Source: Odobenus rosmarus divergens (Eukaryota > Chordata > Mammalia > Carnivora > Odobenidae). Taken from it: 64,000 bases of DNA. This document shows, piece after piece, positions 34,242-45,630 of this stretch. The notes under the pieces were generated by a model that saw only the letters and a list, made by a program, of their open reading frames with translations, made no database searches and was not told where the DNA came from. Numbering within the stretch: position 1 is the first letter of the stretch; every line of letters starts with the position of its first letter. Location: NCBI RefSeq assembly GCF_000321225.1, contig NW_004450397.1:2058915-2122914 (forward strand). Direction: 5' to 3'. Made by a program: the position numbers and the translations under genes.

Positions 34242-34568
34242 CAATTGACCCTTGAATAATGAATGCAGGGGTTAGGGGTGCCACCCCCTGTGTAGTTGAA
34301 AATCCATGTATGACTTTTAACTCCCCCAAAATTTAACCAATAGCCCACTATTGACTGGAAGCCTTACCAGTAACATAAACTGTTGATTAAAACGTATTTT
34401 ATATGATACATGTATTATATACTGCATTCTTACAATAAAGTAAGCTAGAGAAAAGAAAATATGATTAAGAAACTCATAAAAAGAAAATATATTTACAGTA
34501 CTGTAAAAAAAATCCATGTGTAAGGTGGACCCATGGAACTTAAAGTTGCGTTTTTCAAGGGTCAACTG
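34242..34568 (+). mobile_element. MER2 (Tigger-group DNA transposon), both ends intact
   Basis: Terminal inverted repeats CAATTGACCCTTGAA (34242-34256) and TTCAAGGGTCAACTG (34554-34568), flanked by the TA target duplication of Tc1/mariner elements (34240-34241, 34569-34570). Interior phrases GGGGTTAGGGGTGCC, GGAAGCCTTACCAGTAACATAAAC, ACAATAAAGTAAGCTAGAGAAAAG and TTTACAGTACTGTA are those of MER2. Non-autonomous; no transposase. Confidence 0.92.
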
Positions 34569-34570
34569 TA

Positions 34571-34847
34571 ATTCTGTATTTCTATAAGGTCTTTAAATTG
34601 GCCATTTTTAATGGTTTTAAAACATTCCCTTATGCTGTTGTATAATTGGGCACATTTAACAATTTAACCAATACCAACTTTTTAATTTTTCACCACTTAT
34701 TCTCAAGTGTAGACTCTTTTCTTAGCATTAATAAACATAGTTTGAGAAGTTATTTTCAATTTGTGTCAGCATGACACTTTGGCTTAATTCCATCTTTACT
34801 CTTCCTAGGTATTGCTACCTACCTTATTTTTTTTAAATAAATTTTTT
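34571..34847. other. AT-rich decayed sequence
   Basis: Probably an old repeat, not identified. Confidence 0.35.
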
Positions 34848-34860
34848 GCTGTTTCTTTTC

Positions 34861-35224
34861 TTTTTTTAAATTTTATTCTGTGTTAATCACCATACATTAC
34901 ATCATTAGTTTTTGATGTAGTGTTCCATGATTCATTGTTTGCGTATAACACCCAGTGCTCCATTCAATACGTGCCCTCTTTAATACCCATCACCAGGCTA
35001 ACCCATCCCCCCACCCCCCTCCCCTCAAGGCCCTCCGCAGGGTCCATAGTCTCTCATGGTTCGTCTCCCCCTCCAATTTCCCCCCCTTCATTTTTCCCTT
35101 CCTACTATCTTCTTATTTTTTTTTTTTACATATAATGTATTATTTGTTTCAGAGGTACAAGGAGGGTATTTGCCATCGTGAGTGCTGTGAATTGTGTAAG
35201 ACTGATGAATCACAGACCTGTACC
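34861..35224 (-). mobile_element. L1 3' end insertion with internal inversion
   Basis: 34861-35158 is minus-strand L1 3' UTR (CACCATACATTACATCATTAG, CAATACGTGCCCTCTTTAATAC, then ATAATGTATTATTTGTTTC). From about 35160 the sequence switches to plus-strand L1 that lies immediately upstream in the element (GAGGGTATTTGCCATCGTGAG to CACAGACCTGTACC). The 15-base flank GCTGTTTMTTTTCTT at about 34848-34862 and 35225-35239 brackets the whole. Confidence 0.88.
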
Positions 35225-35239
35225 GCTGTTTATTTTCTT

Positions 35240-35874
35240 AACTATAATTAGTCATTTATGGAGTTTCTTGTGTGATCCTCTCCATTGTAATTTTCATTCT
35301 GCTCTCTTTCCAAACACTCTCCATGAACTTTAGCTTTCAAACAATATCCTGTTTTTTGCCTTATAGTGCAGTATCATCTGGGTTGCACTAGTCATGATTT
35401 TGTTGCCTGTAAATTGATTACATTCCAGAATCTCACTGTTTATCATTTTGTAGAGCCATTGGAATAAGTATAACATGTTGAATTGCTGACAGAAATTGTT
35501 CAGAAGATAAATAAAACATGTAAGGTTGACAAGTGATTTACCTGTAAAAGATTTTTCACCTTCCTTAAAATATAATATACATAAAGATTTCACATTAATT
35601 TATTTTTAGGGGTAATTTCATAACGGTGTTAACTTAATATTTTTGGCATATGAAAAATATAATGTTGGGAATTACCACTATAAGGTTTTAAAAAGTAGAA
35701 GGCATGGGATATATATCAGACCTTATACTTAACATAGAGATACCATAAAATGTTGATCTTAGAGCTTTAAAATTTTTATCATCAATTTCTGGTATTAGTT
35801 TACTACTTATTATTATTATTAGTTTGATGCAATTAAAAGTTAACCCAGTGAAAAATATGGTAGTTATAATGCTG
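35240..35874. other. Unrecognised AT-rich sequence
   Basis: No repeat or gene recognised. Confidence 0.4.
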
Positions 35875-36200
35875 CTCATCTATTATTGCCAACTCTCCAT
35901 TTTCTGGGCACATGGTAGGATTATACTTTTTGGCTCCTTTATTATGGGGTAGGGCTATAAGACAGATTTTGGCCAATGAATTTGAATAGAAGTAGTATGT
36001 GCCACTTCTGGTCAGATTTCATTGACAATGTGAGATTTTTATTTTTGCCTTTGACACCACAAATAACCTTGTTACAGAGCATGGTTGCTCTGTCATCATT
36101 GGTCTTTAGGCATTTATAGGATAAGCGAGAAATAAACTTTAGTTGATTTAAACCATGTGACTTTGGGATTTTCTGCTACTGCAACATAACTAATGATTTT
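35875..36200 (+). repeat. MaLR-like LTR remnant
   Basis: AGACAGATTTTGGCCAATGAATTTGAATAGAAG, GTGCCACTTCTGGTCAG, AGCGAGAAATAAACTTTAGTTGATTTAAACCATGTGACTTTGGG and TGCTACTGCAACATAACTAATG follow the plus strand of the family seen reversed at 27.1 kb. Confidence 0.6.
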
Positions 36201-36548
36201 CTGCTTATTACAGAAAAGTCAATTGTTGGTTGTTTTTGAATATGTATATATAGCATTTTGCTTATCTAATTATTCCTAGTAGCAATTTATGCCAAATGAT
36301 TAATGTAGAGTTCAGATTTCAAATTATTGATTTCTTTCCTCTGTAATCTCAGTGAGAAAAGATGGTTTGGTTAATTTGCCTTCCTATAACTTATTCTCTA
36401 AGTTAATTTTATAACTGATTATTTTATAATATAGATTTCATTGTTTTTATAAACTTTGGAATTAAAATGTGTCTTCTACCTAGCAATATTTCATTTGCAG
36501 AATAAATGCAATAATTTAATGAATGTACACCTATTGCTTTCTTTTTAA
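36201..36548. other. Unrecognised AT-rich sequence
   Basis: Flank of the large L1; nothing recognised. Confidence 0.4.
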
Positions 36549-36951
36549 AAAAATTTAAATTCAAGTTAGTTAACATATAGTGTAGTATTGGTTTCAGGAG
36601 TAAAATATATGATCCATCACTTACATACAACACCCAGTGCTAATCACAAGTGCCCTCCTTAAGGCCCATCACCCATCTAGTCCATACCCCCCACCCACCT
36701 GCAGCAACCCTGAGTTTGTTCTCTATAGTTTAGAGTCTTTTATGGTTTGCTTCCCTGTGTTCTTATTTTATTTTTCCTTCCTTTCCCCTTTGTTCATCTG
36801 TTTTCTTTCGTAAATTCCACATATGACTGAAATCATATGGTATTTGTCTCTCTGTGACTGGCTTATTTTGCTTAGCTTAATACCCTCTAGTTCCATCCAT
36901 GTCATTACAAATGGCAAGATTTTATTCTTTTTGATGTCTGAGTAATATTCC

Positions 36952-36956
<5 letters not shown>

Positions 36957-36993
<37 letters not shown>

Positions 36994-36998
36994 ATCAC
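36957..36998. repeat. (GT)n/(TA)n microsatellite inside the L1 3' region
   Basis: About fourteen GT units flanked by TATATA, at the site where L1 copies carry TGTGTATATATA. Confidence 0.9.
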
Positions 36999-37068
36999 TT
37001 CTTCTTTACCCATTCATCTCTTGATGGACATCTGGGCTCTTTCCATAGTTTGGCTGTTGTGGACATTG

Positions 37069-40000
37069 CTGCTATAAACATTGGGGCATGTGCCCCTTCA
37101 AATCACTGTGTTTGTATCCTTTGGGTAAATCCCTAGTAGTACAATTGCTGGGTTGTAGGGTAGTTCTATTTTTAACCTTTTGAGGAACGTTCATACTGTT
37201 TTCCAGAGTGGTTGTACCAGTTTGCCTTCCCACCAACAGTGCAAAAGTGTTCCCCTTTCTCCACATCCTCGCCAACATCTGTTGTTTCCTGGGTTGTTAA
37301 TTTTAGCCATTCTGAAGAGTGTGAGGTGGTATCTCATTATGGTTTTGATTTGTATTTCTCTGATGATGAGTGATGTAGAGGATTTTTTCATGTGTCTGGT
37401 AGCCATTTTATGTCTTCTTTGGAGAAATGTCTGTTTGTATGCCCATTTCTTAACTGGATTATTTATTTTTGATGTTGAGTTTGATGAGTTCTTTATAGAG
37501 TCTAGATACTAGCCCTTTATCCAATATGTCATTTGCAAATATCTTCTCCCATTCCTTAGGTTGCCTTTTAGTTTTATTGATTGTTTCCTTTGCTGTGCAA
37601 AATCTTTTTCTCTTGATGAGGTCCCAATAGTTCAGTTTTGTTTTTGCTTCCCTTGCCTCTGTTGAGGTATCTACTAAGAAGTTGCTGTAGTCAAGGTCAA
37701 AGAGGTTGCTGCCTGTTTTCTCCTCTTGGATTTTGATGGTTTCCTGTCTTATATTTAGGCCTTTCATCCATTTTGAATTTATTTTTGTGTATGATGTAAG
37801 AAAGTGGTCCAGTTTCATTCTTCTGCATGTCACTGTCCAGTTTTCCCAACACCATTTGTTGAAGAGACTGTCTTTTTTCCATTGGGTGTTCTTTCCTGCT
37901 TTGTCAAAGATTAGTTGACCATACAGTTGAGGGTCCATTTTTGGGTTCTCTTCTCTATTCTGTTCCATTGATGTATGTGTCTGTTTTTGTGCCAATACCA
38001 TACTGTCTTGATGATTATAGTTTTGTAATATAACTTGAAGTCTAGGATTGTGACACCTCCCACTTTGCTTATCTTTTTCAACCTTACATTTGCTATTTGG
38101 GGTCTTTTGTGGTTCCATACAAATTTTAGAATTGTTTGTTCTAGCTCTATGAAAACTTCTGGTGTTATTTTCAGAGGGACTGCATTGAATGTGTAGATTG
38201 CTTTGGGTAGTTTAGACATTTTAACAATATTTATTCTTTCAATCCAAGAGCATAGAATGTTTTTCCATTTCTTTGTGTCTTCTTCAATTTCTTTCACATG
38301 TGTTGTATAGTTTTCAGCATACAGATCTTTTACCTCTTTGGTTACATTGATTCCTAGGTATCTTATGGTTTTTAGTGCAATTGCAAGTGTAATTGTTTCC
38401 TTGACTTCTTTTTCTCCTGCTTCATTATTGGCATGTAGAAGTGTAACAGATTCATCCATGTTGATTTTAACTGAGACTTTGCTGAATTCATGTATCAGTT
38501 CTAGCAATTTTTTTTTTTTTTTTTTGGTGGAGTCTTTTGGGTTTTCTACATATCATGTCATCTGCAAATAGTGAAAGTTTGACTTTTTCCTTGCCAATTT
38601 GGATGTCTTTTATTTCTTTTTGTTGTCTGATTGCTGAGGCCAGGTCTTCCAGTACTATGTTGTACAACAGTGGTGAGAGTGGACATCCCTGTCATGTTCC
38701 TGACCTGAGGATGATATTCACTGTGGGTCTTTCATATATGGCTTTTATGTTGTTGGGGTATGTTCCCTCTATCCCTACTTTCTTGAGGGTTTTTATCAAG
38801 AAAGGATGCTATATTTTATCATGTTGGTTGATTTGTGGATTTTGAACTACCCTGCAGCCCAGGAATAAATCCTACTTGATCATGGTGAATAATCCTTTTA
38901 ATATACTGTTGGATTCATTTAGCTAGTATCTTGTTGAGAATTTTTGCATTCATGTTTGTCAGGGATATTCATCTATAATTCTCCATTTTAGTGGGGTCTG
39001 TCTGTTCTGAAATCAAGGTAATGCTGGCTTCATAGAATGAGTTTGAAAGTTTTCCTTCCATTTCTATTTTCTGGAACATTTCAGAAGAATAGGTATTAAT
39101 TCTTTAAATGTTTCATAGAGATCCCCTGGGAAACCATCTGGCCCTGGACTCTTATATGTTGGGAGATTTTTGATTACCGATTCGATTTCTTTGCTGGTTA
39201 TGGGTTTGTTCAAATTTTCTATTTCTTCCTGTTTTAGTTTTGGTAGTTTATATGTTTCTAGGCGTTTATCCATTTCTTTCAGACTATTCAATTTGTTGGC
39301 ATATAATTTTTCATTATACTCTCTTAGGATTGTTTGTATTTCTGTGGTGTTTGTTGTGATCTCTACTCTTTCATTTGTGATTTTATTTATTTAGATCCTT
39401 TCTCTTTTCTTTTTGATAAGTCTGGCAAGGGATTTATCAATTTTGTTAATTCTTTTGAAGAACCAGCTCCTACTTTTGTCGATCTCTTCTACTGTTTTCT
39501 TTTTATTTCTGTCATTTATTTCTACTCTAATATTTATTATTTCCTTTCTGCTGGCTTTAGACTTTATTTGCTCTTCTTCTTCCAGCTCCTTTAGGTGTAA
39601 GCTGTGTTTGAGACTTTTCTTGCTTCTTGAAGAAGGCCTGTATTGCTATATACTTCCCTCTTATGACTGCCTTTGCTGCATCCCAAAGGTTTTGGACTGT
39701 CATGTTTTCATTTTCATTTGCTTCCATCTATTTTTTATTTGTTCTTTAATTTCCTGGTTAACCCATTCATTCTTTAGTAGGATGCTCTTTAACCTCCATG
39801 TATTTGTGATCTTTCCAATTTTTTTCTTGTGTTTGACTTCAATTTTCATAGCATTGTGGTTCAGAAAATATGCATGGTATGATCTTGATCTTTTTGTACC
39901 AGTTGAGGCCTGATTTATGACCCAGTATGTGATCTACTCTGGAGAATGTTCCATGTGCAGTCGAAAAGAAAGTGTATTATGCTGCTTTAGGATGAAATGC

Positions 40001-40555
40001 TCTGACTCTATCTGTTAAGTCCATCTGGTCCAGTGTTTCTTTCAAAGCCATTGTTTCCTTATTGATCTTCTGCTTAGATGATCTGTCCATTGCTGAGAGT
40101 GGGGTGTTAAAGCCCCCTACCCATTATTGTATTATTATCAATGAGTTTCTTTAAGTTTGGTATTAATTGATTTAAGTATTTGGTTGCTCCTAAGTTGGAG
40201 GCATAATTATTTACAATTATTAGATCTTCTTGTCGAATATACTCCTTTATTATGATATAATGCCCTTCTTTATCTCTTATTACAGTCGTGGGTTTAAAAT
40301 CTAGTTTGTCTGATATAAGTATGGCTACTCCAACTTTCTTTTCATGTCCATTAGCATGATAGATGGCTCTCTACACTCTCACTTTCAATCTAGAGGTGTC
40401 TTTGGGTCTAAAATGAGTTTCTTGTAAGCAGCATATCTATGGGTCTTGTTTTTTTTTTATATATATATATATTCTGATACCTTATGTGTTTTGAATGGAG
40501 CCCTGAGTCCATTTACTTTCAGAGTAATTATTGATAGATATGAATTTTGTGCCAT
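37069..40555 (-). pseudogene. L1 ORF2 (endonuclease and reverse transcriptase), disabled
   Basis: Recognisable in pieces. Endonuclease start NSYLSIITLKVNGL near 40515-40555; start of the RT region with [27 protein letters not shown] near 39130-39215; catalytic FADD at 38557-38568. Thumb and C-terminal region includes [16 protein letters not shown] near 38170-38220, [38 protein letters not shown] near 37480-37550, and the cysteine-rich end near 37225. The longest unbroken stretches are 219 and 198 codons. It makes no complete protein. Confidence 0.88.
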
Positions 40556-40669
40556 TGTTACCTGTAAAGTCACTGTTCCTATATATTGTCTCTGTTCCTT
40601 TCTAGTCTTTGTTGCTTTTGGTCTCTCTTTCCTCCTCAAAGATTCCCTTTTAACATTTCTTGCAGAGCT

Positions 40670-41950
40670 GGTTTAGTGTTCACAAACTCCTTTAGTTTTT
40701 GCTTGTCTTGGAAACTCTTTTTCTCTCCTTCTATTCTGAATGACAGCCTTGATGGATAAAGTATTCTTGGCTGCATATTTTTCCCATTTACCATGTTGAA
40801 TATATAATGCCATTGTCTTCTGGCCGGCCAAGTTTCTATGGACAGACCTGCTGATAACCATATGTGTCTACCCTTGTGGGTTGAGGATCTTTTGTACCTA
40901 CCTGCTTTCAGAATTCTCTCTTTGTGTATTTTGCAAATTTCACTATGCTATGTCTAGGTGTTTACCTGTTTTTGCTGATTTTGAGGGAAGTTCTCTGTGC
41001 TTCTTGGACTTGAATGCCTGTTTCCTTCCCCAGATTAAGGAAGTTCTCAGCTATAATCTGTTCGAACAAATCTTCTGCCCCCTTTTCTCCACTCTTCTTC
41101 TTCTGGGATTCCTATGGTATGGATATTATTGAGCTTCATGGAATTGTTGATTTTCCTAGGTCTGCCTTCATGATCTAATAGTTTTCTTTCTCTCTTCTTT
41201 TTGCCTTCTTTATTTTCCACTATTTAATCTTCTATATCACCTATTCATTCTTCTGCTTCATCTATCTGCATTGTGATTACATTCAGTCGGTTTTGCATCT
41301 CAGTTTTAGCATTTTATTTTTTTTTTATTTTGGCCTCACTAGTGTTTAGGTCTTTTATCTCTGCAGCAGGTTTTCTCTGGTGTCTTCTATGCTTTTTTCA
41401 AGCCCAGATGGTATTCTTATGACTGTTATTCTAAATTCTTATTCAGCTATATTGCTTATATCTGTTTTGAGAAAAATCTCTGGCTGTGATTTCTTCTTGA
41501 TTTTTCTTTTGGGGAAAATTCCTCCATCTTGTCATTTCATATGTTTCCTGTTCCTGAGAGTAATGCTATATTAAAAATGGGTCATACACTGTCCACTGTC
41601 TGGCGCTTCAGGTAGTGTTTCTGGTGTATGCTGTGTGTACTCTGCTGTTGCATTTTGGCTGCTCTTTCCCACAGGTCAGTCCTATTCAGAGTTCCTCCTT
41701 GCTTGCAGTGGAAGTGTTTGGACATTTACCAAGTGTGCTTTGATTTGTGTGTTAAAATAAGCCTGGTAAAGAATACCAAAAAAACCCCGATCCAAAGAAA
41801 AAGAGAAAAATGACCAAAAAACCCAAACATAAAGACAAACAAAAAACTATAAAGTCTGATTCCAAAGAGGAAAAGAAAAGAAAAGAAGAGAGAAAAAAAA
41901 AAAAGGAAAGAAAGAAAGCCTGGTCTTATTTCCACTAGAACTGAAGCTGA
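40670..41950 (-). pseudogene. L1 ORF1 region, heavily broken
   Basis: The minus-strand frame at 40673-40861 ends with KYAAKNTLSIKAVIQNRRREKEFPRQAKTKG, close upstream of ORF2. Further text to about 41750 has the reversed ORF1 order (TTCTCTCTTTGTGTATTTTG, TGCCTGTTTCCTTCCCCAG, GGTATGGATATTATTGAGC). No long frame survives. The A/G-rich tract at 41770-41925 lies near its 5' side. Confidence 0.65.
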
Positions 41951-42967
41951 TGGTTTGGAGCACTCTATGATCAGTAGACTTGGTGCCTGCAGGGTGCCTG
42001 TGTCAGTGTTCTGGGGAGAGGCCTGCTGCTCCAGCTTATAGTCAGACCTGTCCTAGTAACCATGCACTTATAGGGCACAAGTGGGTGGGGTTTGGTGTAA
42101 GTGGCTCCCACCTCCTTGGGGGCACTGTGTTTTTCACTGAAGTACAACTGTGTTGGTGACAAGGGAGAAAATGGTGCCACTCCACTCTCTCCTCTGTGGA
42201 CAGGGAACTCACACCTGCTGCTGTTCAGGACCCACTCCCCTCCTCTGGGGGAAAGCCTCACCACACTGTTTCTGGTGTTATTTTGTCTACCCCCCAAAAC
42301 CAGTTGCATACCTGTGCAGGTGCCTGCGGTCAATGGTAAAGCACAGCAAAAAGCAGCAGCCACGGTTATCTGCCCTCTGCATGTGCCTCTGTCCCCTGCT
42401 GATGAATGACAGCTCACTGGCACCTACAGAGTCTTTTGTATTTGGAGAGGACCCTCTTCCAAATGTACTCCAGGAAGGGGAGCATTCTCTCCCAGTGTGA
42501 CACAGGGTACTCTTACACCATACTCTCCACTCCCAGGCCTGCACCCTTCTCATCCCCTAGAGCACATGCCATGGTTCGTCTCTGGCAAAAGTCACACACT
42601 TCCAAAACCTCAGAAATTGAGCTCTACAATCTGCTCAAGATACTCAGTTCCTCTCAACGCCCCAGTCGGTGGTTTTAGGGAGGGGGTTTTTCTTGCCCGA
42701 ACCCAACATGCTACTCTCTTTCCCCATCTCTTTTTCTCTCTCCACAGAAAGGGCTCCCTCCCCACGATGGCACCATGAATTTTCTGTCCCCCAGTTCATG
42801 TTTCAATGGCTCATACTCGCTACATTCTCTTCCGCTAAGATCGCAGATCATTCTCCCAATCCTCAGGTTGATTTACTAGGTGTTCTAAATGATTTGACCT
42901 TAACGTGTATTCAAGGAACCAAGCAATCCCAGGGTCCCCCTACTATTCCACCATATTAACTCCTCTC
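41950..42967 (-). promoter_or_regulatory. L1 5' UTR (internal promoter region)
   Basis: A GC-richer 1 kb at the 5' end of the minus-strand L1, ending (on that strand, beginning) with GTTAATATGGTGGAATAGTAGG. In this family the 5' UTR holds the internal RNA polymerase II promoter. Activity cannot be judged. The overlapping open frames on both strands here are composition artefacts. Confidence 0.7.
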
Positions 42968-42984
42968 TGCTTTATTTCTTAATT

Positions 42985-44447
42985 TTTCTTCTCTAATTTC
43001 CATTTCTTTGTAGTTTAATTTTATAGATATCCACAAGTTTATCAGGAATTCTTTACAAACCAATCTTTTATCAATTCATCTATGAGAATATTCCAGGCAT
43101 GTATTATTCAAGGAAACATATTATTCATGGAAAGATTTGTTTTGACACCATGTTACAGTGTATACTCATTTGATATATCTGCATATTCCTTAAAACATTA
43201 AATATAATTGGAATTTATATTAATATATTTGAATTTCAAATGCACTTAGAAGATATTGCTTTTTAGGACAACATTACTATAAATTCTCTCAGAGAGCCAA
43301 GATTGATTTTATCTTTGTTAAGATTTTTATAAAGTGACTTTCCTTAGGGTGAAAAATCAGCATCATATTTACCCTAAAATTAAAGTTAAGACCAGAATTA
43401 AATTTAATATCTTGTTAAATCAGAGTTAAATCTGTAAGATGATTTATAACTAGAAATTATTTCTGATCATTTCTTCTGAATAAGAACTAGATTGGTAATC
43501 AATGTAATCTCTAATTTGAAGTTTAAATATTTTTTTCCAGAAATATGAAATCTAAGGTAAAGGCTATATTAGTTGAGCGAGTTTTCAGGCTCTATTAAGA
43601 GTAAAAACCTAAAAGGTATAATAGCTCTTTACCAAAAATGGGTGAGTCAAGATTGTGACTGTAGATAGAGTCAAGTTTCTTTTCAAGGAGTCAATTTTAG
43701 GTCTTTTGGAAATAATGGTGATATAAGCACAGACTTTCAATATTTTCCTCCCTCTCATCACACTGACTGAAATGATAAAATGAAAATGAATAAGCATGGG
43801 GGAAAACCCATATCACTATGGAGTAATATGCCATAGACTTCTGTATGTAAGACATATAGACTATTTAAAATGAAAATAATGAGGGTAACTTACTAATAAC
43901 TTTAATGAGAAAGCTATGGAAAAAGTCAGTAAGCCAAAAGAAAGAGTCCTTGTTGGCTGAATACTTGAGTGTGGAGTAAGAGATAGGACCTGAAGGTAAA
44001 GATGGACTGTGGATGAAACAAGAGTCAATCACTTGGAGTACATTTCACCATTATGTATTCACAACACTCTAATTGTACTCATCAGTGATTGCTGAGGCAA
44101 TGGATAACATTTTCTAAAAAAAAATTGAGAGAGAACTAACTACTCTTTTAGTATTCTAAAAAGTTTCTCAAAAGTATTCCAGACCATAATAAGAATTTGA
44201 TAAGGTTGGAGAAGTTCATGTGTAGAAGAACAGGTACTGAGTGTTAAACCATTCAAACATTAATTTAATACCCTGTAATTTTAATTAATATAACAATTAA
44301 AGATGTGAAAATATAATAAATGTTTCTTAAAGAGAAAGCTTATTACTGTTTATTAAAAATAAAAGAATAAGAATACAGTAAAAATCTGAACAAAGTCAAT
44401 AAAAGTGCATGTCTATAGACACTTTTAAAAATTTTTTATATTTTATA
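42985..44447. other. Unrecognised AT-rich sequence
   Basis: No repeat or gene recognised. Confidence 0.4.
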
Positions 44448-44512
44448 TAAGCTCATTTAATCATCACAACAACTCTACTTATTATTTCCATTTTAAAAAT
44501 CAAGGAACATGT
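44448..44512 (-). repeat. Short MIR fragment
   Basis: AAGCTCATTTAATCATCACAACAACTCTACTTATTATTTCCATTTTAAAAATCAAGGAAC is the reversed MIR core. Confidence 0.6.
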
Positions 44513-45630
44513 CTTCAAGAAACCCACTTTAAATATAAAAGCATATATAAATTAAAAACAAATGGATTGATAAAAAATATAACATGTTAGCACTTTCAAA
44601 AGAGAAAATAAGTAGCTCTATTAATTTCAGACAGAGAAGACTTCAAAATAAGGAAAATTGTAAGGGATAAAGAAGAACATTACATAACGATAAAAGAGTC
44701 AGTTCTCTAAGAAGATATAACAATTCTTAACATGTATGCACCTAATAACAAAGCATCAAACTACATGAGGCAAAGACTAATAGAACTGCAAGGGAAATTA
44801 GATGAACCCACTATGATAGTTGGAGATGTCAACACCCATATATCAAAAATGGACAGATCCAGCAGGCAGAAAATCAGTAAGGACATAATTGAACTCAACA
44901 CCACCATTGATCAACTGAATACAATGGGCGTCTATAGACTATTTCATCCAACAATAGTAGAATTCACATTTTGAATTCTCAATCACACATAGAACGTTCA
45001 TCAAGACATCACATTCTAGGTCATAAGATGTTTTTAAAAATTTAAAAGAATAAGGCACCTGTGTGGCTTAGTTGGTTAAGCATCTGCCTTTGGCTCAGTT
45101 CATGATCTCGGGGTTCTGGGATCGAGCCCCATGTCAGGCTCCCTGCTCACAGGGAGCCTGCTTCTCCCTCTCCTCTCTGCTCATGCTTTCTCTCACTATC
45201 TCTCTCTGTCTCAAATAAATAAATAAGATCTTTCAAAAAAATTTAAAAGAATAGAAATCATACAATGTCTGCTCTTAGATCACAATGAATTTAAACTAGA
45301 AGTTACTAACAGAAATACAGTTTAACAATCCCCAAATATGTAGATATTGAGCAATACACTTCTAAATAATACATTGGTCAAAGAAGAAATCTCAAGATAT
45401 ATTAAAAAAATAGTTGCGAATAAATAAAAATGATAGCATAGCTTATCAAAAATTCTGAGATGCAGCAATAGCAGTACTTAAAGGGAAATATATGTACTGA
45501 ATGTATATATTAGAAAAGAAGAAAGATCTAAAATCAATATCCTACATTTCCACCTTTGGAAATTGGGGGCGGGGGGGCAGCAAATTAAATCCAAAGGGAG
45601 CAGAAGAAAAAAATAATTATAACAGAAATC
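44513..45630 (+). repeat. Old L1M, ORF2 endonuclease part, split by a SINE
   Basis: Starts AAGAAACCCACTTTAAATATAAA. The frame at 44732-44974 reads MYAPNNKASNYMRQ, then IVGDVNTHISKMDRSSRQKISKD, LNTTIDQLNTMGVYRLFHP and EFTF, which is the L1 endonuclease domain. After the SINE it goes on with GAAATCATACAATGTCTGCTCTTAGATCACAATG and AGCAGTACTTAAAGGGAAAT. Reverse-transcriptase sequence is missing downstream. Confidence 0.85.
45053..45237 (+). mobile_element. Carnivore tRNA-derived SINE inside L1M
   Basis: GGCACCTGTGTGGCTTAGTTGG to AAATAAATAAATAAGATC and an A-tail. A perfect 16-base duplication AAAATTTAAAAGAATA lies at 45037-45052 and 45238-45253. Confidence 0.96.

Larger units (their letters stand above)
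36549..42967 (-). mobile_element. Near full-length L1 retrotransposon, inactive
   Basis: About 6.4 kb on the minus strand, from the 3' UTR (left; reversed CACTATATGTTAACTAAC) through ORF2 and ORF1 to a GC-richer 5' UTR (right). ORF2 encodes an endonuclease and reverse transcriptase that copy L1 RNA at a nicked target; ORF1 encodes its RNA-binding partner. ORF2 begins near 40555 (MAQNSYLSIITLKVNGL) and shows an FADD reverse-transcriptase motif at 38557-38568. Its C-terminal zinc knuckle near 37280-37220 is [18 protein letters not shown], where the last cysteine is replaced by glycine. Both frames carry many stops and shifts. A loose flank match TGCTTTCTTTTT (about 36535) and TGCTTTATTTCTT (about 42968) may be the decayed target duplication. 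A (GT)n tract at 36957-36990 sits in the 3' part. Confidence 0.92.

Noticed and set aside
37459..38507. 219- and 198-residue frames that could be taken for genes
   Set aside because: Both are surviving pieces of L1 ORF2 on the minus strand.
41971..42959. Dense overlapping frames on both strands
   Set aside because: They lie in the GC-rich L1 5' UTR, are mutually exclusive and show no domain.
44732..44974. Possible endonuclease gene
   Set aside because: It is the endonuclease segment of an old, deleted L1M copy.
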